A program made the translations under genes and the position numbers. The notes under the pieces were generated by a model that searched no databases, was not told the DNA's origin, and saw nothing but the letters and a program-made list of their open reading frames with translations. This document shows, piece after piece, positions 1 to 13,800 of a DNA stretch of 64,000 nt (the first letter of the stretch is position 1; the number at the start of each line of letters is the position of its first letter). This DNA is from Manihot esculenta (lineage: Eukaryota > Streptophyta > Magnoliopsida > Malpighiales > Euphorbiaceae), in the NCBI RefSeq assembly GCF_001659605.2, contig NC_035170.2, positions 31,476,020-31,540,019 on the forward strand. The letters run 5' to 3'.

Positions 1-1640
1 GAAAAAACTTATAAATATTTGAAGGATTTGAAGGAAAAATAATAAAATCAATAATGAGAGGACAAGAATTCACATTTGTCCGAATATGGAAAGATAAACT
101 CTTCCATTTTTGAATTGGAGGTCTTTTATAAATAACTGGCAGGACCATCTTGAGAGGCCGAAAAAAGAATTCCCACGATAGTACCATATTCGACGGCCAT
201 CCTTCCAAAACATTTTTCTTTTTTTTAAAAAATTCTTCATCACAAAACCAATAGCAATAGTAAAATTATAAAATTTATTTTATAAAAAATTTATTTTATC
301 TTTTTAAGAGGTTTCAACATCTGAGATTCTGAATTTCAATTGGGATTCCATCGGAAGATTAAAATTCCGACACTGAAATGTAACTGGGTATTAGTTAACT
401 ACTGGAATATTATATGAATTATCAATAAATGAATAAAAATATTATAATCAACAAATAAATATTAACTTTATATTTTCTTTTAAAATATATTAAAATTATA
501 ACTAACAAAATACACTTACTAAAAACTATATAAAATAAAAAAAAATATCAATCAATATTATTTTTCTTTAAATTAATAACATTTAAATTTTATTTAAAAA
601 TTAATACATCTTATTTATCTACTTTTTATTATCATTCACATTTTAATTTTTATCTATAAACAAAAATAAAATTAATGAATAAAATAATATTATTTTATTA
701 TTTCTAAAACGGGTAGTCATAAACTCGTTTGGTCCAACTCATGAGACTTGATATAAAAATGAATTGAATAAAAGAAAGCTCATTTTAAAAATGATCTTAA
801 ATATCTTGTTCAAATTCAAAAAACAAAACAGACAATTTCGAATTGTCTGTGTGGACTGACAGTATTATTTTATATGAACACTCAACATGCTCTATGAATA
901 TTTAATCTGTTTATCAAAACAGTGAATTTTGATGAATAATCGAATTTTACGATATTTTAATATTTTATTTTATGGATAAGGTCTTTGCGATCTCGTATCA
1001 GTTCATCAAATATTTATTACGTAACTCTTTTAAATTAATATTAATAGATGATTGTATTAAAAATAAAATAAAATAAAATAAAATTATAATAATAAATTTA
1101 TATATTAATAGTAATATATAAAAAAATAATAAAAACAAAAATTATAAAACAGAAAAAAGTTGAAATTCACTTTTTCAAGTAATTATTTAACATTTTTCAT
1201 TTTATTTATTAAAATATAATAATTAATTATTAATTAAAAATAATAAAAATAATATTTATTTCATTCTATAATTTTTATTTGTTTTATTTTTTATATATAT
1301 TAAAAAATAATTTTTTGATTATACACCTTTTAAATATATTAAATTTTATTGAATATTATTAAAATATATTTTAAATATTTATTTTAAAAAATAATAATTA
1401 ATATGAGATCATTTTGAAAATACATAAATTTAAATAATATTATAATGGTAAAAAATTTATATATTAATTATAATATAAAAATAAACCTAAATATTAATTT
1501 TCAAATAAAAAAAATTATAAAATAAAAAAAATAATATAACAAATATTTTTCAATCAATTTGTAATATTAATATTGCCTTCCTCGAGGGAAGACAAGTCCT
1601 ACATGGTTTTGGAGAAACAAAAAAAAGTCCAAGAGGGTAG
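1..1640. other. AT-rich intergenic spacer upstream of the first lipoxygenase gene
   Basis: Very AT-rich sequence without a credible reading frame. It has many short A/T runs and local inverted repeats but no feature I can name. It precedes the proximal promoter of the LOX gene that starts at 1805. Confidence 0.6.
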
Positions 1641-1643
1641 CTC

Positions 1644-1715
1644 CACGTGGCTTATTTAAAATGAAAAAACAAAACACGTTTCCCTCGCCTTTTGCCCCTG
1701 CCTTGCCTATAAATA
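1644..1715 (+). promoter_or_regulatory. Proximal promoter of LOX copy 1: G-box and TATA box
   Basis: A perfect G-box, CACGTG inside CCACGTGG, lies at 1644-1649. A canonical TATAAATA lies at 1708-1715, 90 bp before the ATG. G-boxes are known binding sites of bHLH (MYC2-type) and bZIP factors that drive jasmonate and ABA responses; a link to wound/jasmonate induction of this gene is inference. The equivalent positions in LOX copy 2 are mutated. Confidence 0.6.
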
Positions 1716-1804
1716 GCCATACGTGCACCCTCTGTCAAATGAGTTCCATTCATTGATTTCAGTCAAGTCAACCTTCTGATCAAATCTAAAAGAAAAAGAA
1801 AAAT

Positions 1805-4800
1805 ATGTTGAGCTCTCAGATTCAGAACATAAATTTTGCAAAAACTTTCCGTCTTTTACCACCAAAACCTTCTATTGCTAGCCGAGGAAAGAATTCCTTC
1901 CCTACTTTTCATAAGCAGCTGAAGTGTTTCCCTCGTAACAAAACAAGCTTTAGTGTAGTTGCCAGTGTCAGTACCGCCATTGATAAGCCATTATCATCAG
2001 AAACATCTTATTCAGAAGCTGTTTCAGTTAAGGCAACTATTACTGTTAAAATAACACCTAAGTGGTTCATATCTAGTCTTGGTACTTTGACACAATCTGC
2101 TGATAAGATATTAGAAATCATTTGTAAAAATTTGCATTTGGAGCTTGTTAGCTCAGAGCTTGATCCAAGTAAGTTTTATTAAATTATCTTTTTTTTATGA
2201 TGATAAATTTTTATTAGTTTGAAGTCTTGACTATGGCCTAATTATTCTTGGACAGAAACGGGGCTGGAGAAGGACACAATCAAATCTTACGATCAAACTG
2301 CTCTTGGGATCAGTAAGCTTGTTGTAGTGACGTTAGAGGCAAATTTCAATGTCCCAGAAGGGTTTGGTGAGATTGGAGCTGTATTGATAGAGAATGACTA
2401 TGACAAGGAAATCTTTGTTGATAGCATAGTTCTTGAAGGCTTTCCAACTGGGGCTGCTGTTAATATTTCATGCAATTCTTGGGTTCATTCTCAAAATGAT
2501 GACCCCAAGAAGAGGATATTCTTTACCACCACGGTTTTATATTCTTCTCCCTCAACTTATTTTTAGAGATTTTGACCCAAAAAAAGAAACTTATTGCCCA
2601 TAACTTCGAATTTTTTTTGTGAATCAGTCATACTTACCTGTCGACACACCAGACGGATTGAAGAGGCTAAGAGAAGAAGAGTTGGAAAATCTACGAGGAA
2701 ATGGAGAAGGGGAGAGGCAACCATTTGAGAGAATCTATGACTATGATGTATATAATGACCTTGGAGATCCAGATACCAGTGATGACCTTGCAAGACCTGT
2801 TCTTGGTGGCAAAGAGCATCCATACCCCAGGCGTTGCAGAACAGGACGTCCTCCTACCAAAAAGGGTAAAACTTTAAACACATTTATGCGGCTTTATTGA
2901 TGGTGGGGTTTACATCTTTAAAGTAAAATTTGTGTCATTTGCAGACCCATTATCAGAATCAAGGAGCGATGATATATATGTACCTAGAGATGAGGCCTTT
3001 TCATGGTTGAAGCAAGCGTCATTTAGTTTAAATAAACTAAAAGCTCTATTTAACACGCTAATTCCCACATTAGAGGGTCTACTTGGAAAAGAGGAATTTT
3101 CAAGCTTCACTACTATAGACCAACTTTTTAAAGAAGGGATTGAATTGCCCAACGCTGGAAAACAGTCTTATGACACTGACACATTATTACCAGAAATGGT
3201 GAAGGCTTACAAGAAAATTGGAAGACTGCTGAAATTTGATTCTCCCCAGTTGTTTGATAGTATGGATCTCTTTTTCTTCTTAATTCTATCCACTGTGTGC
3301 ACTTAATAACCTCCCTTATTAATAAAATTTTTGTCCGGTAGGTGATCGATTTTCTTGGCTCAAGGACGAAGAATTTTCTCGTCAAACTCTTGCTGGTCTT
3401 AATCCAATTTGCATAAGATTAGTTAGAGTAAGAGAATTAACCTCAATTCTTAAGTTAAACAGTAAATTTTCAACAAAGAATGAAGAAAGAGAACATTTAT
3501 CTTTGAATGTTGCTATCATGCAGGAACAGGAATGGCCTCTAAAGAGTGAACTTGACCCTAAAATCTACGGCCCACCTGAATCTCTGATCACAAAAGAAGT
3601 AGTAGAAAAAGAAATTGGATGCTCCATGACAGTAGAAGAGGTAAATCCGAGAAATAATTTCCTGTTTTGCATCAATCAGGTCCTTGAAATTTGGGTTTAT
3701 AAATAGGTTGTTGCATGTAGGCTTTAAAGAAGAAGAGGCTATTTATGTTGGATTACAATGATTTACTCTTGCCATATGTGGCCAAAGTGAGGGAGCTTGA
3801 GGACACCACATTATATGGTTCCAGGACTCTCTTCTTCCTCACTGATGAAGGCACACTCAAGCCTGTAGCTATCGAACTCACTCGCCCACAGATCGGTGAC
3901 AAGCCACAATGGAAGCAAGTGTTTACACCAGTATATGATGATTCCACTGCTGGTTGGCTATGGAGGTTGGCTAAAACACATGTCGTAGCCCATGACTCTG
4001 GCATCCACCAACTTATCTCTCACTGGTAAAAATTCCACAAATTCTTTCTTATCCCCATTTGAAAAACACTTGATCCAATCCTATCTATAGACTCACAGTT
4101 ATGAGTTCCTTTTTTTTTTTTTCCTTTTCCAGGTTGAGGACACACTGTTGTGTAGAGCCGTACGTACTTGCAAGTAATAGACAACTCAGTGAAATGCATC
4201 CAATCTATAGACTTTTACGTCCCCATTTCCGATTTACAATGGAAATTAATGCCTTTGCTCGAGGACAACTCATCAATGGAGGTGGAATCATAGAAAGCAC
4301 TTTTTCTCCTGGCAAATACTCCATGGAGATCAGCTCTGTTATTTATGACAAGTTCTGGCGTTTTGATGAAGAAGCTTTGCCAGCTGACTTGATAAAAAGG
4401 TATTACATTAAATTTATGATTCACTAGTTCTCCTATATGTATACGCCATAAGAGATACAGATGGTCATCTAATCATTGAAATTCAATTGGTTACTTTTCA
4501 GGGGAATGGCAGTCGAGGATCAATCAGCAGAGCATGGTCTCAAGCTAACTATCAAAGACTATCCATTTGCCAACGATAGTCTCATACTTTGGGATGCAAT
4601 TAAGCAATGGGTTACTGATTATGTGAACTACTACTATCCAGAAGCAAACCAGATCGCATCAGATAATGAACTTCAAGCATGGTGGGAAGAAGTTAGAACC
4701 AAAGGCCACGGAGACAAGAAGGACGAGCTATGGTGGCCTGTTCTGAATACCCAACAAGATCTAATCCAAGTTTTAAGTACCATAATATGGGTGGCTTCAG

Positions 4801-5261
4801 GTCATCATGCAGCTGTGAACTTTGGACAGTATGCTTATGCTGGATATTTTCCCAACAGGCCAACAATAGCTAGAACCAATATGCCAACAGAGGAACCATG
4901 GAAGACAGAGTTTAAAGATTTCTTGAAGAATCCAGTACGTGCATTGTTGAATTGCTTTCCTTCAAAGGTGCAAGCAACTAAAGTGATGTCTGTTTTGGAT
5001 ATTTTATCGAGCCATTCACCTGATGAGGAATATATTGGATACACATCGGACCTGTCGTGGGAAGCAGATTCCACGATTAAGGCTGCATATGAAAGATTCA
5101 GAAATACACTGAAGGAGCTTGAAGCTACTATTGATGTAAGAAACAAAGATTTGAATAATACAAATAGATTTGGTGCTGGAGTTGTTCCTTATGAACTCTT
5201 GAAGCCGCTCTCTGGTCCTGGGGTCACAGGGAAGGGTGTTCCCAATAGCATTTCAATCTAA
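1805..5261 (+). CDS. LOX2-like: Plastid linoleate 13S-lipoxygenase, LOX2 type (tandem copy 1)
   Basis: Non-haem iron dioxygenase that adds oxygen to linoleic/linolenic acid, feeding jasmonate and green-leaf-volatile synthesis. Nine exons: 1805-2168, 2256-2533, 2628-2865, 2945-3259, 3342-3427, 3524-3640, 3721-4025, 4133-4399, 4502-5261. All introns are GT-AG and the joined frame is open, giving 909 aa, normal for LOX2-type enzymes (about 900). Residues 1-55 are rich in Ser/Lys/Arg and poor in acids, like a chloroplast transit peptide. A PLAT/LH2 beta-barrel follows (about 75-210), then the catalytic domain. The iron ligands are present: H562 and H567 (HQLISHW), H759 and N763 (HAAVNFGQY) and the terminal I909 (SISI). 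The start is the first ATG after the TATA box. Substrate regiospecificity is inferred from family resemblance. A near-identical copy lies 9 kb downstream. Confidence 0.93.
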
Positions 5262-6289
5262 GCTAGTTTTAATTAGCAAAAATGAAATAAAGAAAGAAAC
5301 TCTGTAAGAATAAGTTGTATGAGGGAAGTATAAGAATAAGAATGATGAATGGATTTCCTAAGTAATATTTTTAATAGTTGAAATCAATTTGCATCTCTGT
5401 GCAAGTGATTGAGATATTTAAAAGTATGCTTAAGTGCTATTTACAATCTTGAGCTTTTAATTTTGATAGTTTCCCCTCCAAAACTAGGCCGTCGCCTTTC
5501 ATTCTCTGGTGACTCTATGACTTGCATAAACAAAGGGTATTTAACTCTTAATTATAGTTAATGAGATCAAATTAAATAAGTTATAGATATGCGACTTGCA
5601 CATAATCTAAGAGACGTTAAAAAGACGGTAGATCCATTCATCCTTTATTTCAATAGTTTCTTCTTCTTCATTATCATCCTTCAATGGCTTTCTTGGCATT
5701 CCTCTTCTTCTATAAGTTGGAACTTTTTCTTCTTCACCACCATTAACATGATCCTCATGTAAAGCAATAACAATATACTTCTTCCTTTTCCCTCTCCCCT
5801 TTCCCTCTTCTTCTATAAGTTGGAACTCTAGCTATAATAAGAAGAAAGACAATATGAAGAAGAGAGGCAGATTGTGAAAACTGTATGAAAGAAGAAAAAG
5901 AAAACCTTAAAACATAAATCACTCGACGGGAGGGATTAACAGGAATAAATGGTTTGAATTGAATACACTACATATATTTTCGCACTAAAAAATTTATTAT
6001 AATTCTAAATCGAAGAAAAGTAAATATATATTAATTACATTTTTCAAGGGAAAGATTGTTTTCTTGTTTTTGCTATTGTAAATTTTTTTAAAAAAATATG
6101 AAATTAAAAAAAATAATTTATTTATTTAAACAATATCATGTTATTGAGGAAAGCCTAGAAAAGTGAATGCTGGATAAAAAGTAAGTGTGTATTTAATAAT
6201 ATTGGAGGATTTATGTTTTCTGTTTTTTCAAAACTAAAAATAGTTTTTTTTTAATCATTTCTTTCTTAAAAATTATTTTATAAAATAAG
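5262..6289. other. 3' flank of LOX copy 1, shared with LOX copy 2
   Basis: The 3' UTR-like sequence to about 5440 is nearly identical to that after copy 2 (14265-14430). A further patch at about 6045-6190, containing TTGAGGAAAGCCTAGAAAAG, reappears at about 14630-14760. The duplicated block therefore extended well past the gene and was later broken up. A pyrimidine-rich stretch lies at 5640-5830. No gene is seen. Confidence 0.55.
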
Positions 6290-6495
6290 TAGTAAAATAT
6301 TTCAATTAAATTTTAAAATATTAAAATAAAAATATAATATAAAAAATAACAAATTTATTAAAAAATTTAACCAATCAAATTAATTCGATTCAATTTAATT
6401 TAATTTAATTTATTTTTTATAAATATTAAAATTTTAATTTTTAATTTATTCAATTCCACTAAATTTTAAACTAAATCAAATACTCACCTATAATC
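6290..6495. repeat. Diverged MITE-like AT-rich repeat relic
   Basis: Low-complexity sequence with AATTCGATTCAATTTAATTT and a terminal ACTCACCTATA. It resembles, in reverse orientation, the repeat at 52,924-53,385 that opens with GGTGAGCATTCGGTCGG, and part of 23,400-23,790. I infer a decayed non-autonomous transposon family. Confidence 0.35.
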
Positions 6496-8103
6496 AAGAA
6501 ATTCATGAAGAACGAGCCTACTTTAAAGAGAATTAATGCAAATATAAAGAAGCAAAAAAAAATATTAACTATAAATAATAATTATTTTTATTAATTAATA
6601 TTAAAATAAATAATTTAATATTTTTTAAATTAAAATTTTAATTTTTATAAATAAAATAAAAATTTATTGAAAATATTTTATTCGTTAATAGATCGACTCA
6701 CACAAACAAATTTTATTTTTTGAAAAATATTAAAAGATCAAGTTGATTCACAATGAAATGAAAAGAACATTATTATTTTAATTTTTTTTATTAAAAATAA
6801 ATTTTTACTCTATTATCCTTTTATGAATTTTCCTAAAATAATGTGTGATATTCAAATTAAAAATTCTCTATTTCATTAAGTGTTACGAGTTTCAAACTTC
6901 AATACTTAATTTTTCTCCCCCAATTTAATCACTCATTATTGTTGTTTTAACGTAATATATTTATATATTTACAATTGAAATTTTTAAAATTTAAAATTTA
7001 TTTAAATTCAATAAATTATTATTATTATTATAATAAATAATTTAATTCTTCTAATTTAAAACTAATAATATTAAAAATTTATCTCACTTATATAATATTA
7101 TAAATATTTTTTACTCTAAATAAATATTAGAATAAACAAAACAAATCATTACTATAAATATTAACTAAATTTTTTTAAAAATTATTTGAAATTTTCATTT
7201 ATATTAATTTTTTTCACCACTATTTTTAAAGATACATTTATATTGCTTTCAAATATATAATAATTTATAGTACAAAAACTACTTCAATATTTATTTATTT
7301 TATTATAATGATTTTGTTATATTATAATTTAATTTCATAATGAAGCATTAAAATTATAATATTACAATATAAAATTAATTCATTCAGTTTTTAATTTATT
7401 AATTTTCCTTCTATAAATCAATGTATGGCAATAAAATTTTAAAATTTTCACTTTATATATATTATATATTATTTTGATAAACATTTTTCAAAATTTTAAC
7501 TTTGTATTTATATATATATATATCTGAAATGTTGAATTTTTTAAATAATAAACCATCTTTCCCATAAATTTCAAATATACTTGTTAATTGTTAAAATAAT
7601 TAAAAACATTATAGAAAATTCTATTGTTCTTCTATTTCCATGCATAAATAATTTTATAAAATAAATATAAATTATATAGTAGTAATGCTTTTATGTAAAA
7701 ATATATTTATTTTATTTAATTAGATTGTAAAATGCAAAATATATAGCCTATATATATAAATTAAATTTCATAAAATTTATTTTTCTTAAAAAAATATTTA
7801 ACTAATTTTCTTATAAAATTATGAAGTATATAGTTCCCCAATTTTTTAATACTATTTTTCATAATATTTTCAATAAAAAATTATTAATTCGGTAATTTCT
7901 TTAAAAATTATACATTCATTATTTATATATAAATTAGTTTAAAAAATAATTATTGCTTAATAATAGAATTTGAATTTCAAAGGGCCATTAATCTAATTAA
8001 TTAAAAATTGAAATTTTCAATTTTTTATTTTAGTGAATCAAAATAAAGGTTGAAATATTAAATTACGTATTTGTGTAAATTTAAGGTGTTCTCCTACTCA
8101 CTC

Positions 8104-8166
<63 letters not shown>

Positions 8167-10640
8167 ATGATTAATTTTATATTATACAATAATTTTAAAA
8201 GAAAATTACTATTAAATCATTGAATTTAAAAATAAATTCATTAATTTTTTTCTATTTCAAAATCATTCGATTAAAACATTTATTAATTTTATAAAATTAA
8301 ATCATTGAAACTTAGCAGATTTATTTTAATATTAATTAAAATGATTAAAATAATATAAATATTTAAAATTATATAAATTAAATCATATATATAATTAAAA
8401 TTATAAATATTAAATAATATTGATGTGATATAATAATCGGTCAAAGTAATTTATATTGTGACCATAAAATAGGATCATATAATAAAAATCTAATAAACTG
8501 ATCCGCTCTCACAGATGCCTCACCCGCATAAAATAAAATTAAAACATCGTAATATCATGTGCATCACTAAAACTCATCATATTTTGAATAGGTTGAGATT
8601 TCATGAAAAATTACTGTAAATATAATCCAGCAAATTATCTTTATATCTATAATCGCAGAATCTCTTATCCATTAGTTAATACTAGTCGATTTCCAAGAGA
8701 TTTTATAACCAACTCAAATTTCTTATAGTATAAAAGCTAATATAAACAGAGATTAATATGTATTTATACTAAATTATTCTGAATTTAAAATAATTCATTA
8801 CATTCGTCAATTCTATTAATTTATTGATTTAGTATTGAAATGGCTGTCCGCGCCAATCACTTCATATCTTTCTCTTTTACCGTTTGACCAATCACAATTC
8901 AGTTCTATTTATAACTATATCAAATATAAATAATTTAAAGCAGATGATAAGTTTTTAAATATATAAACGTTTTCATGAGTGATTTTAAATTAGAAATGAA
9001 CTAATTAATTTTATAAAAATTTAAAGATTTAATAATAATTTATACTAATTTTAATATATTGTAGTATGTAAATTGCTTATTTTATTTTTTTGCACAGAAA
9101 TTATTTTATTAAAAAAAATTGATATGTTTGTTAATTTTTGTTTAAAATATAATTTATCATATTTAATGTTAATTTATCATTTACGTGATTTTAGCTAGGT
9201 ATTTTATTTTATTTTTCTCATTATTTTAGATAAAGTTGTAACATGTACATTGTTATGTGTAATATTAATAAAACTTTAATATTTAATTTGTTTTGCATGT
9301 TTTTTTTCTACTTAAAGATAACTAGCTTTATTTAAAGTTGTTTATTTTTTTAGTAAGGAAATTTAAAATGCTTTAAATAGGATATGAAAAAAATAGCAAA
9401 TATAGTTATTTTGAGTTCACGATGAAATTATTAACTAGTATGAAATTTGTTCATTTTTAGAAAGTACAAACTGTATATTCTGATTTTATAATGAATTAAT
9501 TTTGATAGGAAAAAAATAGTTAGAATTTGTATATATTTTCATATAATAAAATAAAAAAATATGAAATTAATTAAAATATGAAATTAATACATTTTCTTTT
9601 ATATTCTAATTAAATTTCATACTTTTATTATATGAACATACAAATTCTAATTAGCTTATTTTTATGAAAATTAATTCATCATAAAATCACAATATAATTT
9701 TTAATTATATGCGCACACTATTTAAAAAATAAAAGAAATTACTATTAAAATGAGTAATTAGATATTTTTTTTCGAATCGAGAGAGTTTAATAAAAATGAG
9801 AGAGTGAGTTAAGTGTTTAGAGAGAGAAGTGAGCATAGGAATATAAATAAATAAAATTATTCATGAATTATTTAAAAATTAATTGGATAAAAATTTAATT
9901 AAATTAAATTTATTTTTTAAATGATCTAAATTCAATCTCAATTGTTAAATTTGTTTAATAAATGATTTGAATTTAAATTTAATAATATTTAATTGATTAA
10001 AACTTTATAAATTCAACTCATTTTTAAATTTATAATTTCGACTCGGAAGTAAATTCGTTGAATACGCTTGTTTGTTATACTTGTGAGTAATCTTTTATAC
10101 AGATTCAGTCTTATTTATAATATCGTTAAATAAGTTAATGAGTTAAATTATTTGTAATTTATTTAAATATTTATATTAATTTTATATTTTATAAATTTAA
10201 AATTATATTTATTTTAATTATAATTTTTTAAAAATAATACTATTTAAAATTGTAATATAATTATTAAAAAATATAATTATTTATTATTTAATATAAATTT
10301 ATAATAAAAAAGCTAAATTAATGTTATGAAATTTGATATTATGTTCTTAATATAAAATAATAAATATTAAGTAATGTTATAAATATTTTTTTAGTAGAAA
10401 AAGTAATAAATATTCTCTAAATCATGATATAAGTAATATTATCTTAATACAAAATTAGAACACTGTAATAAAAACTTAAAGGAAGATAATTTTTCTTTGG
10501 ATTTCAAGAAATTCAATTAATAAAAACATGTTCTTCTAATCTGAGTAATTATACTGTATAACAGTTATATTTAAATCTGATGATACATTCTATTTTCCGG
10601 TTCAGATTCTATTTCCCAGTTCGCGATCTCTATTGCAACA
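6496..10640. other. AT-rich intergenic spacer between LOX copies 1 and 2
   Basis: About 4 kb of extremely AT-rich sequence with no credible coding frame. It includes a long TA microsatellite (8105-8162, listed separately) and several short A/T inverted repeats. It is not homologous to the sequence upstream of LOX copy 1 except in the last ~150 bp, so the copies do not share distal regulatory DNA. Confidence 0.55.
8105..8162. repeat. (TA)n microsatellite
   Basis: Nearly pure TA dinucleotide run of about 58 bp with one early C interruption. It lies in intergenic AT-rich DNA and is probably length-polymorphic. Confidence 0.9.
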
Positions 10641-10673
10641 AAAAAACAGTTATATTACATACATAGGCAATTT

Positions 10674-10731
10674 TACGTGGTTAAATAAGCTAATAAGAAT
10701 CCACCTTTTGCCCCTGTCTTGCCAATAAATA
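10674..10731 (+). promoter_or_regulatory. Proximal promoter of LOX copy 2 with degraded G-box and TATA
   Basis: Aligns with the promoter of copy 1 (CCTTTTGCCCCTG and following sequence). The G-box is TACGTG at 10,674-10,679 instead of CACGTG. The TATA element reads AATAAATA at 10,724-10,731 instead of TATAAATA. Both changes hit the functional core, so weaker or altered expression is a reasonable inference. Confidence 0.55.
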
Positions 10732-10809
10732 GCCAGACATGCACCCCCTGTCAAGTGTGTTCTAGATATCGATTTCCATCAACCTTCCGATCAAATCTGA
10801 AAAGAAAAA

Positions 10810-13800
10810 ATGTTGAGCTCTCAGATTCAGAACCTAAATTTTACAAAAACCTTCCGTCTTTTACCACCAAAACCTTCTATTGCTAGCCGAGGAAAGAATT
10901 GCTTCCCTACTTTTCATAAGCAGCGGAAATGTTTCCCCCGTAACAAGACAAGCTTGAGTCTAGTTGCCAGTGTCAGTACCGGCATTGATAAGCCATTATT
11001 ATCAGAAACACCTTATTCAGAAGCAGTTTCAGTTAAGGCAACTATTACTGTTAAAATAACACCTAGGTGGTTCATCTCTAGTCTTGGTACTTTGACACAA
11101 TCTGCTGATAAGATATTAGAAATCATTTGTAAAAATTTGCATTTGGAGCTTGTTAGCTCAGAGCTTGATCCAAGTAAGTATTATTAAATTATCCTCTTTT
11201 TTTTTTTTTTTTTAATATTAGTTTAAAGTCTCGACTATGATCTAATCATTTTTGGACAGAAACTGGGCTGGAGAAGGATACAATCAAATCTTACAATCAA
11301 ACTGCTCTTGGGATCAATAACCTTATTGTAGTGACGTTAGAGGCAAATTTCAATGTCCCAGAAGGGTTTGGTGAGATTGGAGCTGTATTGATAGAGAATG
11401 AACATGACAGGGAAATCTTTGTTGATAGCGTAGTTCTTGAAGGCTTTCCAACAGGGGCTGTTACTATTTCATGCAATTCTTGGGTTCAATCCAAAAATGA
11501 TGACCCAAAGAAGAGGATATTCTTTACCACCACGGTTTTATGTTCTTCTTCCTTAACTTATTTTTAGAGATTTTAACCCAAAAAAGAAATTTATTATGAT
11601 TTTTTTTTTGAATCAGTCATACTTACCTGTCGACACACCAAATGGATTGAAGAGACTAAGAGAGGAAGAGTTGGAAAATCTACGAGGAAATGGAGAAGGG
11701 GAGAGACAACCATTTGAGAGAATCTATGACTATGATGTATATAATGATCTTGGAGATCCAGATACCAGTGATGACCTTGCAAGACCTGTTCTTGGTGGCA
11801 AAGAGCATCCATATCCCAGGCGTTGCAGAACAGGACGTCCTCCTACCAAAACGGGTAAAATTTTAATCACATTTATGCGGGTTTTGTGCATTGCGGGGTT
11901 TACCTCTTTGGTAAAAGTTTGCTTGTTGTATGCAGACCCATTATCAGAATCAAGGAGCGATGATATATACGTGCCTAGAGATGAGGCCTTCTCATGGTTG
12001 AAGCAAGCATCATTTGGTTTAAATAAACTAAAAGCTCTATTTAGAACAATAGTTCCCATATTAGGGGGTCTATTTGGAAAAGAGGAATTTTCAAGCTTCA
12101 CTAATATAGACCTACTTTTTAAAGAAGGGACTGAACTGCCCAACAGTGTAAAACAGTTTTATGACACTGACACGCTATTACCAGAAATAGTGAGGGCTTT
12201 CAAGAAAATTAAAAGACTCCTGAAATTTGATGCTCCCCAGTTGTTTGATAGTATGGCGCTCTCTTTTTCTTCTTAATTCTATCCACTGTGTGCACTTAAT
12301 AACCTCTCTTATATATAAAATTTTTATCCGGTAGGTGATCGATTTTCTTGGCTCAAGGACGAAGAATTTTCTCGTCAAACTCTCGCTGGTCTTAATCCAA
12401 TTTGCATAAGATTAGTTAGAGTAAGAGAATTAACCTCAATTCTTAAGTTAAACAATAAATTCTCAACAAAGAATGAAGGAAGAAAGAGAACATTAATCTT
12501 TGAATGTTGCTATCATGCAGGAACAGGAATGGCCTCTGAAGAGTGAACTTGACCCTAAAATCTACGGCCCACCTGAATCTTTGATCACAAAAGAAATAGT
12601 AGAAAAAGAAATTGGATGCTCCATGACAGTAGAAGAGGTAAGTCCGAGAAATAATTTCCTGTTTTGCATCAATCAATCCTTGAAATTTGGGTTTATAATA
12701 TGTTTTTGCATGTAGGCTTTAAAGAAGAAGAGGCTATTTATATTGGATTACCATGATTTACTCTTGCCGTATGTGGCCAAAGTGAGGGAGCTTGAGGGCA
12801 CCACATTATATGGTTCCAGGACTCTCTTCTTCCTCACTGATGAAGGCACACTGAAGCCTGTAGCTATCGAACTCACTCGCCCACAGATCGGTGACAAGCC
12901 ACAATGGAAGCAAGTGTTTACACCAGTATATGATGATTCCACTGCTGGTTGGCTATGGAGGTTGGCTAAAACACATGTCGTAGCTCATGACTCTGGCATC
13001 CACCAACTTATCTCTCACTGGTAAAAATTCCACAAATTCTTTCTTATCCCCATTTGAAAAACACTTGATCCAATTCTATCTATAGACACAATTATGAGTT
13101 TCTCTTTATTTTTTTTTTCCCTTCTTTTTCCAGGTTGAGGACACACTGTTGTGTAGAGCCGTACGTAATTGCAAGTAATAGACAACTCAGTGAAATGCAT
13201 CCAATATATAGACTTTTACGTCCCCATTTCCGATTTACAATGGAAATCAATGCTTTTGCTCGACTACAACTCATTAATGGAGGTGGAACCATAGAAAAAA
13301 CTTTTTCTCCTGGCAAATACTCCATGGAGATCAGCTCTGTTATTTATGACAAGCTCTGGCGTTTTGATGAAGAAGCTTTGCCAGCTGACTTGATCAAAAG
13401 GTATTACATTAAATTTACAATTCACTAGTTCTCTTATAGATATATACACTATGAGAGATACACATGATCATCTAATCACTGAAATTGAATTGGTTACTTT
13501 TCAGGGGAATGGCAGTGGAGGATCAATCAGCAGAGCATGGTCTCAAGCTAACTATCAAAGACTACCCATTTGCCAACGATGGTCTGATACTTTGGGATGC
13601 AATTAAGCAATGGGTTACTGATTATGTGAACTACTATTACCCAGAAGCAAACCAGATCACATCTGATAATGAACTTCAAGCATGGTGGGAAGAAGTTAGA
13701 ACAAAAGGCCATGGAGACAAGAAGGACGAGCTATGGTGGCCTGTTCTGAATACCCAACAAGATCTAATCCAAGTTTTAAGCAGCATAATATGGATAGCTT

